Shown here: positions 9,390 through 21,320 of the stretch, piece after piece
How positions within the stretch are numbered: the stretch's first letter is position 1
Layout of the letters: each line of letters starts with the position of its first letter
From: Symsagittifera roscoffensis
Lineage: Eukaryota; Xenacoelomorpha; Acoela; Convolutidae
DNA: 64,000 bases
NCBI RefSeq assembly: GCF_963678635.1
Contig: NC_087063.1
Location: 32,996,599-33,060,598, forward strand
Direction of reading: 5' to 3'
The notes under the pieces: generated by a model
Database searches by the model: none
The model's input: the letters and a program-made list of their open reading frames with translations, nothing else
Told to the model about the DNA's origin: nothing
Translations under genes and position numbers: made by a program

Positions 9390-11950
9390 ATGAGTCTAGA
9401 CAAGTCAAGGATACCTACACTAGGTGATAGCTCCAGGAAGTTCATGCCAGAGAAACAGAGAAAAGCAATGAATGACCCTTTTGTGGAAAGGACCACCCAA
9501 ACCCGGACCGACAAGGGGAAGAAAGTTTCAGGCATAAAGGTTGGAACCAGGTGTCAAAAGTCATCAGAAGGACAAAAGGCAAGGTTAGAGTTAGAGGTCC
9601 ATTCGGACCCTGCCATGAATGAGAACCAGTAGGGACATGGACCGGAAGGGAGAGGAAACGGAAGGTTGGCGACAGAATCTACTCCAGTAGAACAAGGCCA
9701 AGATTTTACCACTTCCACCGGGACCCTGGACCGAGAAGAGATGTCGGAACTGTCCGACATCTCTACTGAAAATGTGGCGAATACAAGATTACCCACAGCC
9801 AACATCATGATGGTTGGCATGACGGAAAAATGAAGCTGAAACCCAGGAAGAAGAAGAGGACGATGACGGGCAAGGTGACTTTGAATCCCAAGTCAGTCTC
9901 AATAGCTCGAGTCAGAAGAATGACGCATACACCGATAGAAAGACTGGTACCTTGGACCAATTTGGTGTGGTTAGGACTATAAGCAAGACCACAAACGCAT
10001 CAGGCCAGTCAGGAGACTTTGTGAATATGACGAACTCGGAAATGCGAAATGGGGAGAAAAGGAGCACAGGGCTAAGCAACGCACCGGCGAATCCAGAGGT
10101 GGATAGTGAAAAGACATCGAGGCAGAGAATCAGAGCCCGAATCTCGACCAGCACCAAGCTACCTGGGATCGACAGGGTGAAACCGCCACTTGTGACGCCA
10201 TTGGTGGAAAACTGAGCATCAATTGAAGAAGCCTTGACCAACATAGTGGGCAGTATAGAAGAACAGAATGAACAGATGTCCATAAGAATGAGTGAACTGG
10301 AAAGGGCAGTCCACGTCGAGAGAGAAAGTCTGCGGGAAGAGATCAACCGCAACAGACAAGAGCAGACAAGAAGCTAGCAGAAGCGAAAAACGCTTGAAGG
10401 AGAGAACGGATGAACACTTATTGAAGAACCTGTCGCGATTGACTAGGGAGGCTGAGCAAAAAGAGTTACGATTGAGAGACGAAATGGAAAAGTTGAGAAT
10501 TCAACAAGAGCAGATTCTTGGGACTCTTGACACCAAGATAGATGCGATGATGGAGAGGCGGACTCAGGCTATCATGGATAAGTTGGATGGGCTACTGGGC
10601 AGCAGGAGTGGATCTAAAAATGGGGAATCGAACTCGGGAGAGCCCAGTAGGGAGCCGAGGGTGAACTTCAATGAGCAACAGAACAAGAGCAGGACATATG
10701 GATCCACTAGAGGAAGGGGCAGTTCATCGGGCTATGCCACACTGGATAATAGAACACGGGGCCCAGACATCAGAGGAAGTTCAAGTGGCACTAGACAGAC
10801 CTCAAACGAACGACCAACGCAAGATGCACATGCGATTGGGAGATGCGATTCCAGGAACAGGATTCATGCGACTCAAGGAAGAAACAATCCCAGCGATTCG
10901 GACAGGAGGGAAAATCCAGAGCCCTTATCAGGAGGCGATGATACTCAGGCGGGGCATTCGAGAGACACTACATCAATGGCCACAGCCTTTGAACCTCTGA
11001 ACAGGTCCTTGGAAACATTTCTTACGAGGTTATCTAGAATCAATGAACGTAGTGAAAAGTCTAGAAGGGTTTTTAAGAAACCAAGATGCTATGAAGACGA
11101 ATCTGATGCCTGTATTGATACCTGGATAGAGGTAATGAAACTGCATTTTGAAGAAGAGGACTTGTCAGAAAGACAGGAAAGCAGTGCGCTTACCAGCAAC
11201 TTGGAAGGGACAGCCCTAAACTGTGTGATGGCCAAAAAGCAATACCAGCGGGACACTGCCGAGAAAATCTTTGAAATCTTGTTAAATCTTTTTGGTTTGG
11301 AAGTGCAGGGACACCAGGCAATGATGCGCTTCGAGAAACAAAGGCAACGCAAAGATGAGACGATAGACAAATTTCTAGACAATTTAGAGATGCTGAGAAG
11401 GCGTAGCCAACCAGATGAGTCGAACAGAAGGATGAACCTTGCAGTAGCCTCAAAATTCATCGATGATGTGAAGAATGATGAGCTTCGAACAATGTTGGCG
11501 ACACATTACACACCACTCTCAACCAATACAATACGCCAACACCAGAGGAGTTGAGACTCAAGTCAAAAGAATATCTTTTGTTGAAGCCCCCATCGAGATC
11601 GGGAAATTACAAAAACAATTATGGCAATTTTAACAATGGACCAGGAAATCAAGGAAACAACTGGTACAAACCAAGGGACGATATGGACAAGAGACGCTCT
11701 TGTGCAAATTGCAGCTCGACGGACTATCAAGTGTCAGCATGCCCAACTTACAAACAGGGCATGAAAGCAATAAGCTTTAGCCTCGAGGATGAAGGTGCGT
11801 CAGAGGTCGATCATGAAGATTTCATGAGAAGAGTAATTGCAAAATTTTGACCAAAGTGTTTCTTTTCTAACTTGGAAGGTCATTTTAAATCAGATTGTCC
11901 ACAATTTTGCGATGCTGTAGCAGACATCAAGCACCCAAGGCATGAGGAAG
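9390..11950 (+). pseudogene. gag region of giant element
   Basis: Begins near an ATG at 9390. The body at 10292-11554 has a coiled, charged N-terminal part ('EAEQKELRLRDEMEKLRIQQ'), a Ser/Gly/Arg-rich linker, then a retrotransposon-type capsid segment ('IDTWIEVMKLHFEEEDLSER', 'ALTSNLEGTALNCVMAKKQY', 'FEKQRQRKDETIDKFLDNLE'). Two Cys-rich nucleic-acid-binding segments follow at about 11700-11900 ('CANCSSTDYQVSAC' and 'NLEGHFKSDC'). Gag packages element RNA. It is fossil and broken, so the ends are approximate. Confidence 0.75.
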
Positions 11951-12701
11951 CTTTATCGGGTGTGAAAGCCAGCTAGGCTCGTCTGTTGAGTGAAACGGAG
12001 GCACGCAGAAAAGAAAAACCGCAAGAGCTGGAAACAAAGAAAATGCAGGCGGTAACGGAAGAGATATGTGAACCAGAACCGGTGACTGCAGTGGATGACT
12101 TCAAGATCGAGTATAGGGCAGCCGCGAGGGATGCTCTAAACAGAGTCTAGTAGCAATTGGCAACGCAAGAGATCGAACAAAAGGTGAAGCTCGAATTAGA
12201 AAATGAAAAAATTCAGGAAAGGCTGAACGCTTTCGAGGCATCAGAAGTCGAGGAGAGAAAAGCACCAAGCAAATTGAGAATGAAATTAAATGTGACCTTA
12301 ATTTTCTTAATGTGACCTTAATAGGGCAGACGTTCGGTATCGTGCAGCATGGAAGTAAAATACAATCGATAATCTCGGTAGCGGGACATCAGGTAATCAG
12401 AAATCTGAGTGAACCATCAGAATTCACTTTGCTGCATTTGGATACATATTCAGATTATCTGAGACAGGTGGAGCCTCGCACTGAGTCAAGAGCTGTGCGA
12501 GCGCTATTATTAACGGGTGGCCCTCGAATGAAGAAACTTCACGGGCGCTATGTGGAAGTCTATGCACCATATCAAGTAATGCTGAACGTGGACGGGATCA
12601 GTATCTACACTAGGACCTACGTGACGACAGAGAGTGACCAAATAGGGCAAATCTATTTGGTTGAAGAAGAACTTTAAGTCCGTAGGATAGGTCATGACGC
12701 C
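11951..12701 (+). pseudogene. gag-protease spacer of giant element
   Basis: Charged helical remains ('EIEQKVKLELENEKIQERLN' type) are followed by an open stretch at 12312-12677 with 'GQTFGIVQHGSKIQSIISVA' and 'RAVRALLLTGGPRMKKLHGR'. I do not recognise a domain. It sits in the position of the pre-protease part of a gag-pol polyprotein. Confidence 0.5.
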
Positions 12702-13290
12702 ATGATGGATCAAGACGCTGTTCATATTGGATACGAAGCAGATGTGACTGCACATCTGCTCGACACCAACGGGAGGAAAATCGGAGTCACAGGGCTCCTG
12801 GACACAGGCGCGAGAGTGAGCGTGATGCCGATAAAAACTTGGGAAAGAATGGGCTTCACGAGGGAAGACGTAATTCCGACGAATCTCCGACTAGCGGTAG
12901 CCAATCAAGGAGCGATTTACGTAGCCGGAAGAACATCAATAACGGTCCTCCACATGGGAGGACGGGATCTTTGGGTGAGCTTCCTGGTGGTGGAAAATTT
13001 GGACGACTCCAATCAGTTCATCTTGGGAAGAGATTTTGTCAGGAGTTTCGACGTGATGATTGACTTGAACAACGGTCTAATAAGGATTAGAAACCCGGAC
13101 CGGAAGTATGTTAAGAAACCAATTAATAGAATAATAACAGATGAAAACGAGTTACCAATCTTTTTAGATAGAAAGGTAAAACCACAGCCGGAACAAGCTG
13201 TAGTAGCAACTTTTAGAATGAGAAACTTAAACTCGTTAAGTGATAGTAAACAGGTTTGTTTGTTACCGAACCCAAGTAGTCAAATTCAGT
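12702..13290 (+). pseudogene. Aspartic protease of giant element
   Basis: 'TGLLDTGARVSVMPIKTWER' carries the DTGA active-site motif (12801-12812), followed by 'FILGRDFVRSFDVMIDLNNG', the second conserved block of gypsy-type proteases. It processes the gag-pol polyprotein in live relatives. It is a fossil part of the element at 5659. Confidence 0.8.
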
Positions 13291-14620
13291 GATTTTAGGC
13301 CGGAGCTTCTCGGTAACTCGAAACGGACTGTGTGTCAGTGTGTTTTTGAACACACTGGACACCACGGTTTCAATCCAGCGTGGAAAGAAACTTGGTTACG
13401 CTTTGCCGATGAGAACCGGCTATGAAGAGACACAAAAATTGAAGAGATATAGTGTGGAAGACTGCCCTTATCATGCCAACAACGATGTAATTTTAAAAAG
13501 AATTAAGGAATTTAAATCTATTCATAAACTGTTTTCAATGAAATCCGAAACAGACGACGGCTTGTCGAGCTGCTCGAATTTTCCGGAACGCCCCTCGTCA
13601 TATGAACTAGAATCTGTCAAACCGGTTGTGCCAGAAATAGAACACTTAAAAGGGAAAGTAGGCGACGGATATTTTGAATCATTGCGGGCGGTTTCAAATC
13701 GGAACACGGATGTATTTTCAAAACATAAGGCGGATATCGGTTGTTGTAACTTCGTCGAACACGAAATCGAACTAGAGGAAGGCGCCGTTCCTCATAGGGA
13801 AGGCGCAAGACAATTGACACCACATAAATCGGAAGCGTGCCGAGCGGAGATAGAAATATTGCTCGAACACGACATGATAGAACCCTCGAAATCGATGTAG
13901 GCTTGCGGGGTGGTCATGGCAAAAAAGAAAGGGGGCAGCTTAGGTTCTGTTGCGACTTTCGTTACTTGAACGCAGTGACAATAAAAGACGCGTACCCGAT
14001 ACCGCGAATAGACTGAAGCCTCTCGAAACTTGGTGACGCCAAGTTCTTCACCACTCTAAACTTGGGTTCGGCCTTCTGGCAGGTCTCTCTGCAGAAGAAG
14101 GACAGAGAGAAGACCGGATTCGCATGTGAATTGGGGTTGTACCAGTAGTGGTGGAAGAGGATGCCCTTTGGCTTGTGCAACGCGACGGCCACTTTTCAAA
14201 CACTGATGGCTCTGGCTTTGACCAGAGTGACGAAGAAGTACGGGAACCTGATGATATGTTATGTGGATGACGTGGTAATAGCAACACCTTCCCTGGAAGA
14301 CCACATTGATTGGCTAGAGGAGGTTTTTGGCTGCATGAAAAGAGCAGGCTTGAAATAAAACCCATCGAAGTGTGAGATACTCAGAGATTCGATAAAGTAT
14401 CTAGGGAGAAGGGTGGAAAGGCATGGCGTGAAGCCGGACCCGGAAGCAGTAGAGGCTGTGTTGACATGGAAGGCTCCCAGGACGAACACACAACTCATGA
14501 GCTTCCTAGGATTCTCCAATTATTACCGTGAATTCATAAAAGGATATGCAGACAAGGTGTATCCAATGCAGAAGCTGATGCGCAACAAAGGAAAGAAGTT
14601 CGAATGGTGACCTCGAGAAC
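13291..14620 (+). pseudogene. Reverse transcriptase of giant element
   Basis: Contains 'HEIELEEGAVPHREGARQLT' at the N-terminal edge, the palm blocks including 'MPFGLCNATATFQTLMALAL', the catalytic box 'MICYVDDVVIATPS' (about 14263-14300), and the thumb segment 'LGFSNYYREFIKGYADKVYP'. This is a clear Ty3/gypsy RT. It is broken, and no repair is attempted. Confidence 0.85.
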
Positions 14621-14679
14621 ATAAAAAGGGAACTGTGCAAAGCGCCAGTCCTAGGCATGCCCACAGAGAAGGGCATGTA

Positions 14680-15080
14680 AGTTCTTGACACAAACGCATC
14701 AGTAGTAGCCATCTCAGGAATCTTGCATCAGGAGCAGGAATGGAATGGAAGAACAGTTCTCCGTCCCATAGCATATGGCAGCAAGGTGTTAAGTGACACT
14801 GAGATGAAATATGGTGCACCGAAGGCAGAAATGTTTGCGGTAGTCACATTCGTGGAAAAGTACCGCGCATATTTGGGGAGTGCTCCCTTTAGGTTACGCG
14901 TGGACAACAGAGCGCTATCCTCGTTGAAGACATACTCGATGGATCAGAGTTACCTTGGTAGATTGATAGTAAGGTTAGATGGCTACCACATGATAATCGA
15001 GCACAGGATGCGTGACAAACACCAGAATACTGGCAGCCTCAGCAAGAAGACCGAATTCTATGAAAGATTGGAACAGAAGC
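14680..15080 (+). pseudogene. RNase H of giant element
   Basis: 'GILHQEQEWNGRTVLRPIAY' and 'GSKVLSDTEMKYGAPKAEMF' then 'LRVDNRALSSLKTY' are the standard gypsy RNase H blocks. The region joins RT in the usual order and degrades RNA in the hybrid in live relatives. Confidence 0.8.
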
Positions 15081-16369
15081 AAGCCAATCAGGCAGGAACC
15101 AAGGAAGGGTTCTCATTTCTGGACAAAGAAAATTACGAAGCGCTTCCCTTGACGAGATGGTTGGATAAGTCTAGACATCCAATCCCAGGACATCCTGAGT
15201 TACCTGTAGAGAAAGCAGCCGAGATAAGGGTTCTATCCAAGAAGGACCCTGTGCCCTTGGATCTGTTGCTGCGCTCAAACCTGGTCGAGCAGGAACTCTC
15301 TCGCATGAACATAAACAGCCTCTCATTATTGGATAAAACGGTGCAGGTCACACCACAAGTGATGCGGATGCTGGGTGGATTGTTGGAGAGAGAAGTGACC
15401 AGAGATGTGAAGATCATGCCGTCAAGACGACAACACAAAGAAATTGAAAGGGATTGTAGGACTATAGTTCAGCAACTAGTGTCCTCCATACCCCAAAACG
15501 TCTTGACAAGCACATCTACAAACGGAAAGAACTGGGGTACGATATACAAAAGAAAAAAGTAACCTTTGAAGACCAGGATAAAGAAAGTGAGAAGGTTGAA
15601 CAGAACCCAAGGCAAGAAAATTGACCGGAGAGACGAAAAGTGAGAAGAGCCGGCGAGTTCAGGATCAACACCCGGGACAAGAAAGTTTGTCCGCGGAGTC
15701 TGATGTAGATGAAAAAGTTCCTGATGAGATACAGGACCTGGAGAAAAAAATTTTGTCCGAGAGTTCAGATGGATGAGAAGAACGCACAGAACTGTTCCGA
15801 AGGAGGGAAAGTGCTCTGTCGCAGACTCTTCAGTGGATGACAACTCACGGAATTCAGGAATCGACACCTATTCAGACAGGAACTCGAGCTCAGGATCTGA
15901 CATGTCCGAGCTAGCGATCCACACACTATTGGTGGAAACTCGAGTAAGGGATCTGGATAGGGAGGTATATCAAGGCCCTGACAGTGATCGCTACCTCATA
16001 ACAGGTGAAATAGTCTTTGACATTGCAGCAGATGATCTGGAAACAATAACAGTATCGAAACGTTCGATAAGCTTGTTGCCGCAAAAAGAGGTGGTCAGGA
16101 CTGATCTTCAACCATTCGAACAAGAAACACAACCATTGGCGAAGATTTGGTGCGTTAAGTTGGAAGATGACACGCATCAACCAGATGAAATGAACAGTCA
16201 TATGAGGGTCGTGAAGACGTACTTGAAGGCGAGATACAGACTCTCGGACCTACTAAGTGCACAGAGAAATGACCGCATGATGAGTAACCTGAAAAATTGG
16301 ATCGAAAATGGAATCCCAGACAAAAGCGATCTGGAGGAAGACAGTTACCGCATTCTGAGACAGTACTTT
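15081..16369 (+). pseudogene. Long RNase H-integrase spacer of giant element
   Basis: About 1.3 kb between RNase H and integrase, several times longer than in ordinary gypsy elements. It holds 'LTRWLDKSRHPIPGHPELPV', 'LLLRSNLVEQELSRMNINSL' and a charged low-complexity stretch (15560-15780), then 'RVRDLDREVYQGPDSDRYLI'. I recognise no domain. It has plus-strand coding character throughout. Confidence 0.5.
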
Positions 16370-17268
16370 ATGCAGAAATATAAGGAAAGGTTATATCTGA
16401 ACAAGGACGGAATTGTGGCTTGCAAGAGAAGAGAAGAGGACGAAGTCCTGTACAAATATAATGCGATAGTGTTGCCGCAATTATATCAAACAGAACTTTT
16501 ATTCAGGTCACATGATCAGATGGGCCATCAGGGAATAGACAAAAAATACCTGAAGATTCTGAAACGCTTTGAGTGGCCTGGGATGAAAAAGGCATGCGAG
16601 AAGTGGGTAACAGCATGTCTTCCGTGCCAACAGGTCAAGGATTCAAGGAAGCTGCGATTTCCCTTGCAGTCGATCGAGTCGTCTGAAATTAACGAGGTGG
16701 TACAGATTGATCACCAAAAGATATGCATGACAGACAGTGGTTACAATCAAGTCTTGGTCATGATAGATCACTTCACGAAGTATGCAGAGGCCGTACCCTG
16801 CATAACTGCCTCAGCAGAAGAGACTTGCGATCACCTAATCAATACGTGGATAGCGAGACATGGTTGTCCGATGACATTTCAATCAGATAACGGAACAGTT
16901 TTCGTGGGAGAACTTATGAAAGAGCTCATGCGACGTTAGCAGGTGGCTCAAGCCCACTCCACGACATTACCATCCCCAGACGAATGGCTTAGTGGAAAGG
17001 CAAAATGGAACGTTCCAGGTACATGACCGATTGGGACAGATATCTTCCACAGGTGATGGGAGCTCACAAAAGCACGCAACACTCCACCACCGGAGTTAGT
17101 CCACACATGATGTTAACTGGACACGTATGACTTTCTTTTACCCGGAGTATGAGGGGAAGAAAACATCACCACAAGTCTACGTAAGGGATGTGATTAGACG
17201 TCAACAAGAACTGAACGACTTGTGTAGACGGAATACTCAGCAGGCACAAGCAAGGCAGGGAAAAGGGC
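16370..17268 (+). pseudogene. Integrase of giant element
   Basis: A zinc-binding HHCC region ('HDQMGHQGIDKKYLKILKRF', 'CEKWVTACLPCQQVKD') is followed by the catalytic core ('VMIDHFTKYAEAVPC', 'SDNGTVFVGELMKELM'). Remains of the C-terminal part lie to about 17260. It inserts element cDNA in live relatives. It is fossil and broken. Confidence 0.8.
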
Positions 17269-18060
17269 ATGGAGAAGGGCACCAGGGAAAAGAACGATAG
17301 AAATGAGATCGTAGAGGAAGGATCGAGTCCACCACTGGACCTGGATCCCAACGAGGTGATTGAAGCAGATGAAGAAACCTTACCCTACGCAGAGGAGGAC
17401 TGGCAAGACCCTGAACAAGTGGAGGCCCCCAAGAATTTGGAACCGGATCTTCCGTTTACGATACAGACTCGACAGAGTGACAGGACAAGACTCATGAAGA
17501 AATATAATCCTTACGGAGATTACTTCGTGGTGGACAGGATAGAGCTAAAGAAGATAGTGGAAGAAGTAGTGGGTCTAGAAGAAATAACTCTGTCACAGGA
17601 CATTGACATAGACGACGATCACGACGAGGAGTGGGTCGATGACCGGTCCAAGCCCGAGGTAAAATTCGACGACGGGCAACAGCAATCATATCTGCGTGTC
17701 TTGGAATGGCTGAACGAAATGACGTCGGATCCAAAGGAGACCAGTGTCACGATTCAAGATGTAGATCGTGGAATCATGAAATACGTACAAACCGAAAGGG
17801 ATGATCCTTCCTGGGCTGCCCAGGAAGGACGATTACTCATTCCGGCTTCCAACCTCGATTTGATATCCGGTATGCGATCGACGGAGACGTCGATGGATAT
17901 TTTTGTCCGGGGAGTGGGGGTAGGACTTACCCACACTGAAAATTTGTTAATAAAAAAATTAAGAATAGCAAGAGAGACAGGTGATCTAAAAGCAGAAACA
18001 GACGAGGACCCTAAGAAACCGGACATAAGGAGAGTAGTTGAGTCATATTTTAGCTTACCA
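17269..18060 (+). pseudogene. Acidic post-integrase region of giant element
   Basis: Strongly acidic ('DLDPNEVIEADEETLPYAEE', 'DIDIDDDHDEEWVDDRSKPE') with no recognised fold. It leads in the same open stretch to the macro-domain region. It may be a linker or a processed acidic protein. Confidence 0.5.
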
Positions 18061-18717
18061 AATGAATACTCAAGTAGCATAACATTGACAGAGAGCGATT
18101 TTATACTCACGAATAGAACAAGTGCGATAGCGATCACAGCAGACATAGTTTTAAGACAGCGTTAGCAGCGGAATTTAAGAGAGAATATAAAAACATAGAA
18201 TTAGGGAATAGAGGAGGCGTAGCAGCTTTGCCATCGGCGGCGTCACAGAAACCGGGAAAGTAATTATGCTTCTTGGTGACGAGGGCGACAGAGAAGCGGC
18301 ACGTGGACCCGGAAAACCTAGTCTTGTCCTTGACGAGACTGAGAGACTTCCTTGTGGAAAGGGGAGTGAAGGAACTCTCGCTTCACCCTATGGAATTCCT
18401 TTGGAAGCAAAGACCAGGAATAGGGGGCGTAGCAGCCTTGCCTCCGGCGGCGTCACAGATAACGGGAAAATACCTATGCTTCCTAGTGACACGGGCGACG
18501 GAGAAGCGGCACGTGGACCCGGAAGACCTAGTCTTGTCCTTGACGAGGTTGAGAGACTTCCTTGTGGAAAGGGGAGTGAAGGAACTCTCGCTTCCAGTGT
18601 ACGATCCAAACAGAGGCCGACTGCATCCACGGGAGCTGTATGCACTGATACACGTAATCTTCTCTGATACTATTATACAAGCATACTTACATAAGAAATA
18701 TTATTTAAGTATAGGCT
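18061..18717 (+). pseudogene. Macro-domain-like region of giant element
   Basis: Pieces here follow the TARG1/ALC1-like macro-domain pattern. 'LTESDFILTNRTSAIAITAD' corresponds to the first strand and the K/GD-F ... IAH.VS.D block. 'CFLVTRATEKRHVDPEDLVL' corresponds to the YLVTK....HKPTYE.L block. 'TRLRDFLVERGVKELSLPVY' corresponds to ..L...C...GV..LSMP. 'LYALIHVIFSDT' corresponds to the last helix and strand. The same elements occur in the clearer macro domain of the second LTR element (53943-54623). Such domains bind or hydrolyse ADP-ribose. The region includes a tandem internal repeat and is broken. The domain call is from motif pattern only. Confidence 0.55.
18205..18605 (+). repeat. Tandem repeat of about 210 bp in the macro region
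   Basis: GGCGTAGCAGC starts at 18216 and again at 18426. About 190-210 bp following each start is highly similar, including GTGGAAAGGGGAGTGAAGG. The period equals 70 codons, so both copies share a frame. Confidence 0.9.
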
Positions 18718-18819
18718 GAGCTTAGGTTGCACGAAGGAAGGCGTCATACTAAATGAGTGTCGTGTGTAACATGTGTGTTATATTATGTTATGTGTTATGT
18801 TATTAAGACCCTGGATAAA

Positions 18820-19951
18820 AAGGAATTAGTGACCATGAGTAACCGAATGACGATCTTGGGAATAGATCCAAAGTTTGGACTGTCCATTCAAGCACATCAT
18901 ATGGTGAGAAAGTTGCTGGACGATTGGTCGCTAACAGGAATGCGCCAGGTTCCGGGGTGACTGCACCTTATTGAACAATCGATGACCCGGGCAGAGTACT
19001 ACTCTCCCAAGAGTTGATGACAAGAACGGGAGTTAGTGATACAACGTTACCAACAAAGAACTCTAAGGTTCTAAGGTTCCCGAGAGAAGGATACGAGAAG
19101 TACCAATGAAGAGAATGTCCCGAGTGATTGACGTGCAGAAGAACAATCATTTGAAGTATAGCTTCACGGGAGTTCCGGAAACTGATTCGCGAGCCTGCTT
19201 CAATCGATCCACTTGGAGCCCAGCAGTAAACCTGCAGCAACCGCCACTTGGGACATCACATCTGATACTGGGTTACAGCTTAGTCAGAGTGCTCCAGAAC
19301 TTGAGGACCTCCTGGATCAATACGGTGATGGCCTTTGGAGGTGCAACGATAGTCCAGCTATTTCGGATGATGGAGCTGATGAACCCAGGGAAGATCCCTG
19401 ACATAATGATCCTAAGAGGGACGAATGATGTGTCAAGAGGCTCAGATGAGGAAGAGGCACGATGGGAGTCAATGATGGTGTGCCTATTTACTACTCTCTG
19501 GCAGAAATTCAGTTGCGCGGTACTGACCGTCTGCACCGTACCCATGAGCACGAAGACGTTGACAGCAACAGGAAGAAGACATAATGAAGGAGTCATCAGG
19601 TGGAACAACATCCTGAGAAATCTTGCGAGTCAGAATGCTGGACGGTTGATCCTTATGGACATTGAACATGAGCTGAGAGCTATGGATCAGGCCAGACTAA
19701 CCACTGATGGGATACACTTTGATAGCATTGAAGGACACGCCTGGTTGAACCGAGTCTTCCAGGAGCGATTGGATGAAATGGAAGCCGAGCTCTTTGACTC
19801 GGGAGTGCTGAAAAAGGAAGAAACCGCGAATGAACCGGCAGTTTCAACCTTTGTGCCCACTAACTTAGAAACACGTTTGGGAACGGTCCCAGCCGTGACG
19901 ACCTACAGGCAGCAAAGCTCCAGCGAGCCGGGGCAAAAGACAGATGTATAA
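18820..19951 (+). pseudogene. SGNH-hydrolase-like region of giant element
   Basis: A 281-residue open stretch (19106-19951) has, in order, 'SHLILGYSLVRVLQNLRTSW' (block I position, GDS-like), 'VMAFGGATIVQLFRMMELMN' (Gly block), 'IMILRGTNDVSRGSDEEEAR' (the G.ND block) and 'LTTDGIHFDSIEGHAWLNRV' (the D..H block). This order and spacing is that of SGNH/GDSL hydrolases, a fold of esterases and deacetylases. Upstream, 18837-18960 reads 'MTILGIDPKFGLSIQAHHMV', of unknown role. SGNH domains are known in ORF1 of some LINEs, but in an LTR element this is unusual. It is part of a broken element. Confidence 0.65.
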
Positions 19952-20540
19952 GATCGATTGGAGGAAGCACCAATGAGAAGAAGCATCCGTCCTAGGCGAA
20001 GATTAGGACCGGTCAATCCGATCGCGGAGACAACCAGCACCTCTAGATCGGAGTGAAGATCAGAGACGACGAGCACCAGTCGAGAGGAGCGACGCCCAGA
20101 CAAGAGCTCCTTGATGTGGTCGAGGCGCATACCTTCTCCCTATTATATCTACAAAGAGGATCCGATGAAATTGAACCTTCAGACGGTGAGCTTTGCAGCA
20201 GATGCCATGAGGATGTTGAATGGAGCGAGATTGTCTGTCAACGGACTGTACTCAATAACAGGCGTAGACTGGTTGATAGCCGCTGGCATAAAGTTCAGCT
20301 CTATAACAGCCATGAGATTTGCCGATTTAGAGGGACTGCCCTCAAACAATACAATGGGTCCAGTGAATGCGAGACCATTGCAGGATGTGAAGTTGAATCA
20401 CGATGAAGGAAATTGAGAAGAAAGACCCGGAAGATTCTTGCCGACTAGGGCACCAATAGGACAACACGTGAAAATGTTCAGGCAGATAAAAACACCCCCA
20501 GGTCACGTAAAGGAAAGAGCGTACCAAGTAAACCAGGAGG
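19952..20540 (+). pseudogene. Unrecognised accessory region I of giant element
   Basis: An Arg/Thr/Ser-rich linker is followed by an open stretch with 'MKLNLQTVSFAADAMRMLNG' and 'SITGVDWLIAAGIKFSSITA'. I do not recognise a family. It has plus-strand coding character between the two SGNH-like regions. Confidence 0.4.
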
Positions 20541-21320
20541 GTGATGTTTAGAGATACGGTGGATTGAAGGCGATCAAGAAAGATGAGACCATCTTTGCTG
20601 CGTATCACAAGGCAGAAATGAGGAAGGCAAAGATTATGGTAGTCGCGAGTTCAGACTTCGTGTATATCTCCAAGTCTCTGTTTTGGCCTGATGTTATAAT
20701 GTTGGCAGCGGTCGACCTAGACCTAATGCAATCTGTGTCGATGGCAATCGGGGTTCAACGGCAGACAGAAATGAACCCAATCACAATTGTATTCGCTGGC
20801 ATCATTGACCATCTACATAGTAGGGGTTTCCTGAGCAGACTCAGAGAGCCTACGACAGCCGAAGCCGCTGTATGGCCAGCTATAAAGGATATCCTCGAAT
20901 CGATGGGTGAAGTAGTAGACACCCTGAAAGAAGGTGCCTTCACCAAAATAACACCGAGAGACGTGTTTGCACTGTCTCCTGGATATGCACATTTCCCGGA
21001 TGGACTGAAGTTTGTGTATGCGATGGTGGCTTTGCTCTCGGAAGAGAAATATGATGTAATCATATCTGCCCCAAATCGCGGAATAGAGATGGAGAATCTG
21101 AGGCCACTCATGGTTGAACTACCTGCGGTGTGGTCTGATATCTCGAATGAGATGCGAGGATTTAAGAATCATTCACTACACATGTTAGTGTTTGACGAGG
21201 TGCTGGGATTGGAACTGTCCAATTTCAGTCGACAACTCAAATTGAAGCCACGAATTGACGATGACTATGAAGTGATCGTGGTGATGTCAAACGGTTTATG
21301 GTTCCGAGGAATGAGATAAA
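20541..21320 (+). pseudogene. Possible second SGNH-like region of giant element
   Basis: A 251-residue open stretch: 'AKIMVVASSDFVYISKSLFW' at the block I position, 'PITIVFAGIIDHLHSRGFLS' resembling a G.ND/GI.DH block, then 'PDGLKFVYAMVALLSEEKYD'. The blocks are compatible with an SGNH/Rossmann-like fold but weaker than in the region before it. The function is unknown. The alternative is an unrelated alpha/beta domain peculiar to this element family. Confidence 0.35.
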
